Source: an uncultured Muribaculaceae bacterium | GTDB lineage: Bacteria; Bacteroidota; Bacteroidia; Bacteroidales; Muribaculaceae | Length of the DNA: 15,515 nt | Assembly (NCBI GenBank): GCA_910579605.1 | Contig: CAJTUG010000043.1 | Location: 1 to 15,515, forward strand | Direction: 5' to 3' | Part shown: positions 1 to 7,056 of the stretch, one piece after another | How the letters are laid out: each line of letters opens with the position of its first letter | How positions within the stretch are numbered: position 1 is the first letter of the stretch | The notes under the pieces: model-generated | Databases searched by the model: none | What the model saw: only the letters and a program-made list of their open reading frames with translations | What the model was told of the DNA's origin: nothing | Made by a program: the position numbers and the translations under genes

Positions 1-283
1 GTCCTTCAGGAGAGAAGGTGAAGAAATAGAATATATGATTCCAAGCTTGAGAAGCGTTGTTGAAGAGAGGACCTTTTGCGCGAGCAATTATGTCTTCAAG
101 TTCCATGTCTTCGAATTCAGTGCCTTTTATAAGCCTGTTGAGATTGTCAATATAGGCTTTTTCATGTTTCCCGTAGTGGAATTCTACGGTTTCCTTGCTG
201 ATGACAGGTTCAAGGGCGTCTGCTTCGTATGGGAGCTCGGGTTGTTCGTATTTCATTGTATTATGAGTTGTTGAGTTTGACAT
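1..283 (-). CDS. sodB: Superoxide dismutase (Fe type), N-terminal part, cut by window edge
   Basis: Cytoplasmic enzyme that converts superoxide to oxygen and hydrogen peroxide at an active-site iron (some Bacteroidales enzymes also work with manganese). Reading leftwards, translation gives MKYEQPELPYEADALEPVIS, the standard Fe-SOD opening. It is followed by FHYGKHEKAYIDNLN (metal ligand His27, and His31) and FNNASQAWNHIFYFF (metal ligand His74), counted from the ATG at 254-256. The other two metal ligands lie beyond position 1. About 85 of the roughly 190-200 residues usual for the family are present. Two in-frame ATGs exist: 281-283 adds MSNSTTHNT, while 254-256 matches the family start better. 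The outer one is given here, but the inner one may be the true start. The family assignment is secure; the exact metal is not decided. Confidence 0.93.
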   Translation of the reverse strand, partial: MSNSTTHNTMKYEQPELPYEADALEPVISKETVEFHYGKHEKAYIDNLNRLIKGTEFEDMELEDIIARAKGPLFNNASQAWNHIFYFFTFSPEG

Positions 284-320
284 TATTTTGATTTCTATGA
301 ATAAAACGCATTTGTTGAGT

Positions 321-328
321 CAAAGTTC
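321..328 (-). promoter_or_regulatory. Possible -7 box for sodB
   Basis: On the minus strand this reads GAACTTTG, a 7 of 8 match to the Bacteroidetes -7 box TAnnTTTG. It lies about 38 bases before the outer sodB ATG. No good -33 TTTG is seen at the expected distance, so this is a weak call. Confidence 0.3.
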
Positions 329-418
329 ATTGGTATTTATCATTTGACACTTGTTAAGTTAATTTCAATTTTAAATAATTATTACAAAGGTTTTATTATC
401 ATTTTGAATTATTGGTAT

Positions 419-455
419 AAAAAAACGCCCCCGTTGTTTTGTTAACGGGGGCGTT
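419..455 (-). terminator. Intrinsic terminator after the M23 peptidase gene
   Basis: A perfect 12-bp stem pairs AACGCCCCCGTT (424-435) with AACGGGGGCGTT (444-455) around an 8-base loop. Read on the minus strand it is followed by a run of T (complement of the A run 419-425). It starts 16 bases after the stop codon of the peptidase gene, so it ends the ndk-peptidase transcript and separates it from sodB. Confidence 0.93.
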
Positions 456-471
456 GATGTGAAGCGATGTT

Positions 472-1458
472 TTATCTCAATTTTAAACGTTGTCCTACTT
501 GAAGTTTTGTTGTTGTTTTAATTCCGTTGAGGCGGCAGAGCTTTGCTACGGTGGTTCCGTTACGAGCAGCTATTTTGCTCAAAGAATCGCCTTTACGAAC
601 TCTGTAGCTTGCAGCAGATGAAGAACTTGCGCTTGCATTGCGTTGTCTTACATAAGGTTTTATTGGGTTTTCTTTGAGATATTGAGCTGCGTATGCGCTA
701 TTGGCCTTTGGATCGTAGTTTCGTGCGTTTTGATACGTGTTTTTGTTGAATGTATACGTATCGGTGTGTGTGGTTTGATTTGCGAAATCAAAAATAGCAC
801 AAGGGTTTATGGCGTATCCCATGTAGCGGGTTTCGAAATGGAGATGTGGGCCTGTAGATCTACCGGTATTTCCACCGAGTGCAATCGGTTGTCCGGCTTT
901 TACATATTGATCCGGTTCAACAAGGAATCCTGAAAGATGCCCATAGACTGTTTCAAGATCGTTTGTATGGCGTAATACGACATAGTATCCATATCCACGA
1001 CGCTCGAAATTTGTTATACGTACTCTTCCGTCGAAAGCAGCTCTAATTGTGTCGCCTATGTTTACTTTTAAATCAACTCCTTTGTGCATGCGGCGGAAAC
1101 GTCTTCGGTAGCCGTAGGGGCTTGTTATGTATCCCGGATGTGGCATGCTGAAATTTGTGACGTCTATAGTAGCTTGCTGCGGCACGCTGACTCCTGCATA
1201 GCAGTTAACGAGCTTGCTGTCCCAGCCTTCGGTGTATATGTCAAATTCCGGTTCTTCTTCTTCGTTGAAAAGGTTTTCGAGGAATTTGACGGAGTTTTCT
1301 ACCGTGATTCCGGCGTTGCCTTGATTTGCAAGAAGGTTGTCGTGGTTGCTGGCGTGTGAAGCCGGCAGGCGGTATGTTGGTTCATCGGCGTTTGCAGCAA
1401 GAGCAAATACTAAAGCTGCAGTGCCTGCAAAAATGTATTTGTTTATCTGAGAGAGCAT
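472..1458 (-). CDS. Secreted M23 family metallopeptidase with C-terminal LysM domain
   Basis: Probably a peptidoglycan endopeptidase (or an inactive regulator of one) acting outside the inner membrane. The first ATG, at 1456-1458, gives a 328-residue protein that opens with a signal peptide (LFAGTAALVFALAANA-like hydrophobic core, cut after about residue 24). An acidic stretch (NEEEEPE) lies near residue 65. The LytM/M23 domain covers about residues 105-220. It has the zinc-binding His125 and Asp129 in HKGVD, His174 in YGHL, and His205/His207 in GPHLHFE, so the catalytic set looks complete. A Ser/Ala linker leads to one LysM domain (about 285-328), which binds glycan. The frame is open further upstream to a TTG at 1533, but that extension would put 25 polar residues before the signal peptide, so the ATG is preferred. 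The gene follows ndk by 79 bases with no promoter seen between, so co-transcription is likely. Confidence 0.92.
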   Translation of the reverse strand: MLSQINKYIFAGTAALVFALAANADEPTYRLPASHASNHDNLLANQGNAGITVENSVKFLENLFNEEEEPEFDIYTEGWDSKLVNCYAGVSVPQQATIDVTNFSMPHPGYITSPYGYRRRFRRMHKGVDLKVNIGDTIRAAFDGRVRITNFERRGYGYYVVLRHTNDLETVYGHLSGFLVEPDQYVKAGQPIALGGNTGRSTGPHLHFETRYMGYAINPCAIFDFANQTTHTDTYTFNKNTYQNARNYDPKANSAYAAQYLKENPIKPYVRQRNASASSSSAASYRVRKGDSLSKIAARNGTTVAKLCRLNGIKTTTKLQVGQRLKLR

Positions 1459-1537
1459 TGTTTTTGATGAGATTGTCGTTTTTAGTGTTATTCTGCGTGA
1501 ATTTGGAGAGATTGGTGAATTATGCTTAGACAATCTC

Positions 1538-1999
1538 TTAAAGCTCGTCGGGTGCGTAGGTGGCTGGAAGGGTTAAAGGTACATAGTCGAAGATTTCGTC
1601 GGGGCTGAAGAATCGCTTAACTTCGATTTCTGCATTTTCGGGTGAGTCTGAAGCGTGAATAATGTTTTCTTGTCCACTCATACCGAAATCACCGCGTATT
1701 GTTCCCGGAGCGGCAACACGGCAATTTGTTGCACCTGTCATTGCCCTAACGACGTTTACCACATCTTTACCTCGCAAAACAGCAACAATGACCGGAGTAG
1801 CCATCATTGATTTTAGGAGTGACGGGAAGAATGGACGCTCAACCAGGTGGGCATAATGTTCTTTGAGAATTTCTTCTGAGAGGCGCATCATTTTGATGCC
1901 GGCAATTATGAGGCCTTTGCGTTGAAATCTTGTTAAAACGTCGCCAACAAGACCTCGCTGTATAGTTGAAGGTTTGAGAATTATGAAAGTTTGCTCCAT
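1538..1999 (-). CDS. ndk: Nucleoside diphosphate kinase
   Basis: Transfers the gamma phosphate from ATP to other nucleoside diphosphates through a phospho-histidine, balancing NTP and dNTP pools in the cytoplasm. The protein has 153 residues, the normal size. It opens MEQTFIILKPSTIQRGLVGD with the conserved Lys9. The active-site His115 sits in NIIHASDS, preceded by the conserved RGDFG segment (102-106). The frame is open upstream to a TTG at 2050, but the 17 extra residues have no family counterpart and would start upstream of the likely transcription start, so ATG 1997-1999 was chosen. It is the first gene of a two-gene unit with the M23 peptidase. The C-terminus is slightly longer than in short Ndk proteins, as in other Bacteroidales members. 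Confidence 0.97.
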   Translation of the reverse strand: MEQTFIILKPSTIQRGLVGDVLTRFQRKGLIIAGIKMMRLSEEILKEHYAHLVERPFFPSLLKSMMATPVIVAVLRGKDVVNVVRAMTGATNCRVAAPGTIRGDFGMSGQENIIHASDSPENAEIEVKRFFSPDEIFDYVPLTLPATYAPDEL

Positions 2000-2038
2000 G
2001 AGCTTTAAGTTTTTTTGGCTTTTATGGTTTATTTTCCT

Positions 2039-2046
2039 CAAAGATA
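2039..2046 (-). promoter_or_regulatory. -7 box of the ndk promoter
   Basis: The minus strand reads TATCTTTG, a perfect match to TAnnTTTG. It lies 39 bases before the ndk ATG, giving a leader of roughly 30 bases. The -33 region is only partly like TTTG. The position is right for the ndk-peptidase unit. Confidence 0.65.
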
Positions 2047-2248
2047 GCAATTTTTTTGGGTAAAACGAAATTTTTTATGTGTAAAAAATTCAAAAGTTTG
2101 AATGATGTTGGATAATGGTTTGATAATTAAGCTTTTGGCTATAGGGTAAAAATGAGGTGCTTATTTCTTGATGTCTGATTGTCAAATGTTAAAGGAAGTG
2201 AGAGATTCTTTTTTTAGATTAGAGTCTGGATGTTGAACAAATGGATAA

Positions 2249-3541
2249 ATGGGGATGTTAGAAAGACAAAAATCACGGTTCAACAATTATATTATGAACA
2301 AAAAGGATAATATTAAAGCGTCGTCAAATGGTGGTGTTTCCGGTCCATTTATCAACAGGAACGACTATATTTTATTTATAGTTTTTATATCCGTTTTAGG
2401 TTCGTTCAGTTCTCTGGTCAATGATATGTATCTGCCAACTATTCCGGCGATGATGAAAGAGTTCCACACAACACCCTCAATGACTCAACTTGGTATCTCT
2501 GCTACTATGTTGGGCTTGGGTATAGGTTCGGTTTTGTGGGGATCTCTTAGCGATAGATTTGGACGGAAGAGAATCTTGATGATATCTTTGGTTGTTTTTA
2601 TAATAGGTACGGCAGTATCGATGGCTTCTAAGTCTATACACTTTTTTATACTTTGCCGTCTTTTTCAAGGTGTGGGAGCCGGGGGTTCTATGGTGCTTAG
2701 CTATTCTATACCTACTGATAGATATGGAGGAAGACAACTTGCGGTTATAATGTCGGTTGTGGGTGCTCTTAATGGGTTTGTTCCTGCTGCAGCTCCTTTG
2801 GCTGGCGGTTTCATGGCAGATGAGTTTGGTTGGCGTGGAATCTTTTTGGTATTGCTTGCCATAGGTGTGATAATGCTTGTTTGGACAACCCGCAGACCTG
2901 AGAGCCTGCCGCAGTCCCGGCGTTTGAAATCTGCTGATATTAGAAGTTTTCTTTCGGCTTATGGGGTACTTTTTCGTAATGGTAGATTCATGCTTTATGT
3001 TTTTGCCAAGTCTATTGCTATAGGTCTGTTGTTTTCGTATATTTCGTCGGCACCGTTTATTGTCCAAACGCATTATGGGTTGAGTGCTGCACATTTCGGG
3101 ATATTAATAGGAGCTAATTCTTTGGCTTTGGTTATAGGTTCTATGTTGGTTTCCAAGCTTAGGAGCGTGAAAAGGAGTTTGCTTTTCGGAGGTGCTGTAA
3201 TGTGTTGTTCGGCAATTGCAGAATCTGTTTTGCTGTGGATTGATTGTGGCCTTATTGGCTATGAAATAGCGATAGTGCCAATGTTGTTTGGCTCCGGTAT
3301 GGTTTTTTCCACCTCTAATGCTTTGTCTATGGAGGAGGGGAGGAGCGATGCGGGCTCGGCTTCGGCTATATTGAATGTTACAAAGTATATCTTCGCGGCG
3401 GTTGTAATTCCTTTGGTGGGTTTGGGCGATATTATGAGAAGTACCGGGATTGTGTTTACTGTGATAGCATTGATCTCTGGGGCGCTTTTTATAAGGATTT
3501 GTTTCCTTAAGCCGTTGTCTGAGATGCAAAAGGATGAATGA
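2249..3541 (+). CDS. MFS drug-resistance exporter, Bcr/CflA type
   Basis: Inner-membrane proton-driven exporter of the major facilitator superfamily, 430 residues, expected to have 12 membrane segments. Features of the Bcr/CflA group are visible: NDMYLPTIP at 58-66 at the end of helix 1, the loop 2-3 motif A GSLSDRFGRKRIL (98-110), RLFQGVGAGG (137-146) in helix 4, and GFVPAAAPLAGG (176-187) in helix 5. GWRGIF (194-199) opens helix 6. The polar linker around 213-235 (RRPESLPQSRR) divides the two halves. The substrate cannot be read from sequence; relatives export bicyclomycin, sulfonamides, chloramphenicol or small metabolites. An alternative ATG at 2294-2296 gives a 415-residue protein starting MNKKDN and is equally plausible, as helix 1 starts only near residue 40. 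The gene stands alone, divergent from ndk. No clear promoter was found in the 249 bases before it. Confidence 0.93.
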   Translation: MGMLERQKSRFNNYIMNKKDNIKASSNGGVSGPFINRNDYILFIVFISVLGSFSSLVNDMYLPTIPAMMKEFHTTPSMTQLGISATMLGLGIGSVLWGSLSDRFGRKRILMISLVVFIIGTAVSMASKSIHFFILCRLFQGVGAGGSMVLSYSIPTDRYGGRQLAVIMSVVGALNGFVPAAAPLAGGFMADEFGWRGIFLVLLAIGVIMLVWTTRRPESLPQSRRLKSADIRSFLSAYGVLFRNGRFMLYVFAKSIAIGLLFSYISSAPFIVQTHYGLSAAHFGILIGANSLALVIGSMLVSKLRSVKRSLLFGGAVMCCSAIAESVLLWIDCGLIGYEIAIVPMLFGSGMVFSTSNALSMEEGRSDAGSASAILNVTKYIFAAVVIPLVGLGDIMRSTGIVFTVIALISGALFIRICFLKPLSEMQKDE

Positions 3542-3685
3542 ATGTAAACGATTCATTTAATGTTTTAGGGTATAGTTGTGTTTCTAAATGTTAATGGAAG
3601 CTGTTTCGGGATGTGTCTAATGTTTAAAATAGTTAAATGCAAGCATTTTTATGTATGAAAATTATGTTGTATAACATTAAAACTA

Positions 3686-3762
3686 TAACTTTGCATCAGT
3701 TTTTCATGGTATTAGATTTAAGGTGAAAAGATTATTCGTCGTGATGACGGGTAATTTTTTTT
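3686..3762 (+). ncRNA. Putative short RNA of about 60 nt (promoter to terminator unit)
   Basis: The box TAACTTTG at 3686-3693 matches TAnnTTTG perfectly. Together with the next four bases (CATC) it is identical to the twelve bases of the tRNA-Lys promoter at 15418-15429. Transcription would start near 3700. At 3732-3754 lies a 9-bp stem (TTATTCGTC with GACGGGTAA, two U-G pairs, loop GTGAT) preceded by an A-rich run and followed by eight T. The resulting RNA would be about 60 nt. No known RNA family is recognised. The -33 element is poor (TTG 3667-3669, spacing only 16), so the hairpin may instead end the MFS transcript. This is inference from sites, not a recognised gene. Confidence 0.35.
3726..3762 (+). 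terminator. Intrinsic terminator, plus strand
   Basis: A 9-bp stem pairs 3732-3740 with 3746-3754 around a 5-base loop, followed by TTTTTTTT (3755-3762) and preceded by GAAAAGA that can pair with the T run. Two of the pairs are U-G on the plus strand and would be A-C mismatches on the minus strand, so it favours plus-strand transcripts. It lies 190 bases after the MFS stop. Confidence 0.65.
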
Positions 3763-3785
3763 GTGTCTATACATTTGTATGAAAA

Positions 3786-3828
3786 TTTTGGGCTAAAAAG
3801 AGGATTATTTTTCCGAATAGCCCCAAAA
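3786..3828 (+). other. Stem-loop upstream of the dusB promoter
   Basis: TTTTGGGCTA (3786-3795) can pair with TAGCCCCAAAA (3818-3828) with one bulged C, around a 22-base loop. It has no T run after it on either strand, so it does not look like a terminator. Its role is unknown. Confidence 0.4.
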
Positions 3829-3829
3829 A

Positions 3830-3861
3830 ATTGCTGATATGGCAACCAATTGTTAACTTTG
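3830..3861 (+). promoter_or_regulatory. dusB operon promoter (-33 and -7 boxes)
   Basis: ATTG at 3830-3833 (TTG core) and TAACTTTG at 3854-3861 are 20 bases apart, the spacing expected for the Bacteroidetes housekeeping sigma factor. Transcription should start near 3868, giving a leader of about 27 bases before the dusB ATG. Confidence 0.75.
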
Positions 3862-3894
3862 CAATGCATATAGCAGTCACCAAAAAAGTGAAAT

Positions 3895-4896
3895 ATGAAG
3901 ATTGGAACCGTAGACCTTGGGGAGCGTCCCGTAATGTTGGCACCGATGGAAGATGTTACAGATGCATCTTTTCGCCTTATCTGCAAGGAACAAGGTGCGG
4001 ATATGACATATACAGAATTTGTATCGGCCGATGCTTTGATACGAAATATAGCAGCAACAACCAGAAAGCTCCATATTAACGATCGCGAACGTCCTACTGC
4101 AATTCAGATATATGGCAGGGAGGTTGGGCCTATGGTTGAAGCCGCAAAAATAGTTGAAGCCGCCGGTCCCGACATATTAGATATCAATTTTGGCTGTCCG
4201 GTTAAAAAAGTGGCAGGTAAAGGAGCCGGTGCGGGGATGCTTAGAGATATACCTAAAATGCTTGAGATAACCCGAGCTGTAGTTAAAGCTGTGGCACTTC
4301 CTGTTACTGTAAAAACACGTTTGGGCTGGGATCATAACAGTAAAATTATAGTGGATTTGGCTGAGCAACTACAGGATTGTGGTATATCTGCACTGACGGT
4401 ACATGGACGGACGCGATCTCAAATGTATACCGGTGAGGCCGATTGGGATATGATAGCTCAGGTAAAGGCAAATCCTCGATTGCACATTCCGGTAATTGGC
4501 AACGGAGATATATGTACACCGGAGCGTTTGGTTGAGGCATTTCAAAGGAGCAATGTAGATGGTATCATGGTCGGCCGCGCATCTATAGGCTGCCCGTGGA
4601 TTTTCCGAGAGATGACGGAATATCTTAGGACCGGGAAGATTGTGAAAATCGGTAATTCAGAGAAATTTGCTCTTCTCCGTCGTCAGATAAGAGAGAGTAT
4701 AGAGAATATTGATGAGTACCGGGGTATTCTGCATATACGCCGTCATCTTGCGGCTTCTCCATTGTTTAAGAGTATACCTAATTTCCGACAGGTGCGAATT
4801 TCAATGCTTCAAGCAGACAAATATGATTTATTAGACAATATTCTAAATAAGATAGAACATGAAATTCTTCCTGCATTTGAAAAAACAGAGGATTGA
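3895..4896 (+). CDS. dusB: tRNA-dihydrouridine synthase, DusB family
   Basis: Flavoenzyme that reduces specific uridines in the D-loop of tRNA to dihydrouridine using NADPH. The 333-residue protein has the FMN-binding TIM barrel first and a helical tRNA-binding domain from about residue 245. Motifs in order: LAPMEDVTD (15-23), YTEFVSADAL (39-48), INFGCP with catalytic Cys101, VKTRLGW with Lys140 (139-145), TVHGRTR with His170 (168-174), GNGDI (202-206) and MVGRASIGCPWIF (225-237), the last two holding the FMN phosphate. The AP-MEDVTD opening and the GCPVKKV context fit DusB rather than DusA or DusC. It is the first gene of a tight plus-strand run; its last 38 bases overlap the next gene. Confidence 0.96.
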   Translation: MKIGTVDLGERPVMLAPMEDVTDASFRLICKEQGADMTYTEFVSADALIRNIAATTRKLHINDRERPTAIQIYGREVGPMVEAAKIVEAAGPDILDINFGCPVKKVAGKGAGAGMLRDIPKMLEITRAVVKAVALPVTVKTRLGWDHNSKIIVDLAEQLQDCGISALTVHGRTRSQMYTGEADWDMIAQVKANPRLHIPVIGNGDICTPERLVEAFQRSNVDGIMVGRASIGCPWIFREMTEYLRTGKIVKIGNSEKFALLRRQIRESIENIDEYRGILHIRRHLAASPLFKSIPNFRQVRISMLQADKYDLLDNILNKIEHEILPAFEKTED

Positions 4897-5581
4897 CGTT
4901 GTTTTTGCAATGCTTTGTTTGTCGCTACTATCGGCATTTGCACAAGAGCTGGTAGATTACAAGCTTAATGTTCAAAATTTCAGTGAGCTTGTTGTCGTAG
5001 ACGGAATCAATGTTGATTATTATTGTTCTGAAGATTCTTGTGGCTGGGCGCATTTTACGACTACACCAGAATTGGCATCGCAAATAATGTTTACCAATAA
5101 TAAAGAGCGTCTCACTATCCAAACGGCTGCCGACGGCGAGCCAATAGCCGGCATGCCTAAAGTGACGGTGTATTCGGCTAAACTTACGAAAATAGAGAAT
5201 ACCGGAGATTCCACGTTGCACATCTATAGTTTGAAAGATGTAGAAAAGTTGCGAGTTCGTCAGATAGACAGTGGTAAAACTATAGTTGATTCCATTTCGT
5301 GCAGGGAGCTTAATGCATCTCTTGCAGCCGGGAAAGGATATTTGAATCTTGGTGGCAATGCGGAAAGTGCTAAGTTTACAAATATGAGTTCCGGTTTGCT
5401 TGATGCAGACGATTTGAAAGTGGAAAAAGCGACATGTTTTCTTGTAGGCCCCGGAAGGATAGAGTGTAATGCATCTAAAATTACGGTTAGGGGTGCAGGG
5501 CCTGGAACGGTTTTATATCAGGGTGGTAACAAATTGACTAATCAAAGTATAGGTGTTAAGATAGTTGAGCGTAACGAATGA
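4859..5581 (+). CDS. Secreted GIN-domain (DUF2807-like) protein
   Basis: A 240-residue protein with an N-terminal signal peptide (basic MKFFLHLKKQR, then hydrophobic VVFAMLCLSLLSAFA, likely cut after Ala28 before QE). The rest fits the putative adhesin head GIN domain common in Bacteroidota. It opens with a strand pair (NFSELVVVDGINVDYY), then repeated short beta strands with N, G and D turns (KIENTGDSTLHIYSL, LRVRQIDSGKTIVDS, LNASLAAGKGYLNLGG), as in a beta-helix. Cys56 and Cys61 could form a disulfide after export. The start at 4859 overlaps the end of dusB by 38 bases; the next ATG (4910) would remove the basic part of the signal peptide, so it was rejected. The stop TGA shares the ATGA at 5578-5581 with the flippase start, implying coupled translation. 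The biochemical role is unknown. Confidence 0.85.
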   Translation: MKFFLHLKKQRIDVVFAMLCLSLLSAFAQELVDYKLNVQNFSELVVVDGINVDYYCSEDSCGWAHFTTTPELASQIMFTNNKERLTIQTAADGEPIAGMPKVTVYSAKLTKIENTGDSTLHIYSLKDVEKLRVRQIDSGKTIVDSISCRELNASLAAGKGYLNLGGNAESAKFTNMSSGLLDADDLKVEKATCFLVGPGRIECNASKITVRGAGPGTVLYQGGNKLTNQSIGVKIVERNE

Positions 5582-7056
5582 GCAAACTTAAGGCCCGAAC
5601 TGCAAATTCTCTTAAATGGAACTTGGTAGATAAGATATCTACCCAGTTGCTTTATGCCATTACAGGTATAATCCTCGCCCGAGAACTTAATGAAGAAGAT
5701 TTTGGGCTTGTTGGGGCACTTCTTATATTTCAGGCTTTTGCTTCGCTCATTATAGACAGTGGTTTTTCTTATGCGCTTTTGCAGCGTAAAAGGCCTTCGC
5801 GACTTGACTATTCGTCGGTACTTTGGTTTAATTTGGGGACGGCTGTTTTATTTTATATAATTCTGTGGTTTTGTGCACCTTTTATTGCCGGTTTTTTTCA
5901 AAACGATTTTCGGCTTGTTCCTTTGGCTCGGTTACAATTCTTGGTGCTCATTACAAACGCTTCTGCGATAGTTCAGGTCAACAGGTTGATGAAAGCTATG
6001 GATGTGCGTATGGTAGCTGCATCTAACTCTTTGGGTCTTTTTGCAGGTGGAATAGCAGGTATATGGCTTGCAATAGAGGGTTTTGGACCTTGGGCCATTG
6101 TGTGGCAATCTCTAATAGTGTCGGCATGTAAGGCATTGGTTTTGTGGACGTCTACCCGTTGGCGACCGTTGGCCCGTTTTTCTGTGGCATCTATACGTTC
6201 TTTTATGGGTATAGGTTTGCGCATGATGTTTACCTCGATACTCAATACAATATTTCTTAAAATTTATTCATTTCTTATAGGTTGGCGAGTTGGTCTCGGG
6301 TCTTTAGGTTATTATACTCAGGCTGATAAGTGGAGCACTATGGGGGTTAGTTCTATAGGCCAAATTTTGACTTCATCGTTTTTGCCGGCTCTTTCTACGG
6401 TGCAAAATGATTTTGAACGGTTCAACAATATGGCTTCAAAGATGAATCGGTTTACGTCGTATTTGGTATTTCCGGGACTGATAGGTCTTATGGTTGTTGC
6501 AACTCCGCTTTTTCATGGGTTATTCGGGGATAAATGGGACCCCTCTATTGTGTTGTTTCAATTGTTGCTGTTGCGTGGCATTTTTGTTGTTTTCAATACG
6601 TTATATACAAACATACTTCTTGCGTTGGGTGAGGCTAAAAAAATTCTTCGTCTTGAGGTTTTGCGAGATGTTTTGGCTGTAGCAGGTTTGGTTGTGACTT
6701 TCCCTTTCATTGGCTTGCGAAATGATGGAAATTCCGTGGAGGGGCTTGAGATTTTGCTGTGGGGACAATTGGTTGCAACTGTGCTTACTTGGTGTGCTAC
6801 GTTGTGGTGTGTAATTAGGTCGTCAAAAGGAAAATTAGTTGTATATATACGCGATATGGCTCCATATTTCTGTCTCACTGCAGTTTGTGTGCCTCTCATG
6901 GGTTGGGCAGGAGCGTTGGTGCCAGAGGCGTGGTTTAAGCTTGCCCTTGAACTGTCGGTTGCATTAGCCGTTTATCTGGGTGTGAATTATGTTTTAGGCT
7001 CTAAAATACAAAAAGATATCTTTGTATATCTTCGATGTGGAAAATTATCGCTTTAA
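5578..7056 (+). CDS. Polysaccharide flippase, Wzx/WzxC-like (MOP superfamily)
   Basis: Inner-membrane protein of 492 residues expected to carry lipid-linked sugars across the membrane. It opens SLKWNLVDKISTQLLYAITGIILARELNEEDFGLVGALLIF, the typical start of the WzxC/Polysacc_synt_3 family, in which ARxLxxxDFG closes helix 1. IIDSGFSYALLQRK (59-72) is another family segment. GSLGYYTQADKW (241-252) falls in the middle, and GLFGDKWDPS, a frequent signature before helix 9, at about 314-323. Twelve to fourteen hydrophobic segments are present. The ATG overlaps the stop of the GIN-domain gene by 4 bases. No other glycan-chain genes adjoin on the same strand, so the substrate is not indicated. The stop overlaps that of the convergent GT90 gene by 4 bases. 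Confidence 0.92.
   Translation: MSKLKARTANSLKWNLVDKISTQLLYAITGIILARELNEEDFGLVGALLIFQAFASLIIDSGFSYALLQRKRPSRLDYSSVLWFNLGTAVLFYIILWFCAPFIAGFFQNDFRLVPLARLQFLVLITNASAIVQVNRLMKAMDVRMVAASNSLGLFAGGIAGIWLAIEGFGPWAIVWQSLIVSACKALVLWTSTRWRPLARFSVASIRSFMGIGLRMMFTSILNTIFLKIYSFLIGWRVGLGSLGYYTQADKWSTMGVSSIGQILTSSFLPALSTVQNDFERFNNMASKMNRFTSYLVFPGLIGLMVVATPLFHGLFGDKWDPSIVLFQLLLLRGIFVVFNTLYTNILLALGEAKKILRLEVLRDVLAVAGLVVTFPFIGLRNDGNSVEGLEILLWGQLVATVLTWCATLWCVIRSSKGKLVVYIRDMAPYFCLTAVCVPLMGWAGALVPEAWFKLALELSVALAVYLGVNYVLGSKIQKDIFVYLRCGKLSL

Larger units (their letters stand above)
3542..3894 (+). other. Non-coding stretch of 353 bases between the MFS gene and dusB
   Basis: No credible protein gene is seen on either strand. 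It holds, in order, a consensus -7 box (3686-3693), an intrinsic-terminator-like hairpin with U tract (3726-3762), a longer AT-rich stem-loop (3786-3828), and the full dusB promoter (3830-3861). Each is listed separately. Confidence 0.8.

Noticed and set aside
35..274. Plus-strand 79-codon frame at the left edge
   Set aside because: The other strand encodes a clear superoxide dismutase N-terminus over the same bases.
1459..1533. N-terminal extension of the M23 peptidase from TTG 1533
   Set aside because: It would put 25 polar residues before a standard signal peptide; the ATG at 1456-1458 is a normal start.
2000..2050. N-terminal extension of Ndk from TTG 2050
   Set aside because: It overlaps the -7 promoter box and has no counterpart in the Ndk family; MEQTFIILKP is the usual start.
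2000..2248. Search for a promoter ahead of the MFS gene; AAAGTTTG near 2093-2100 considered
   Set aside because: It lacks the leading T, has no TTTG at the right distance and would leave a leader of about 150 bases, so it was not listed as a feature.
2477..3556. Long minus-strand open frames opposite the MFS gene (205 and 150 codons)
   Set aside because: Their translations are rich in Arg, His, Lys, Thr and Ser with no domain, typical of antisense frames to a membrane-protein gene, and the sense gene is clear.
3723..3782. Nineteen-codon GTG frame (MKRLFVVMTGNFF...) overlapping the hairpin upstream of dusB, as a leader peptide
   Set aside because: No ribosome-binding sequence, no run of regulatory codons, and it reads straight through the terminator hairpin and T run, so the RNA would usually end before the stop codon.
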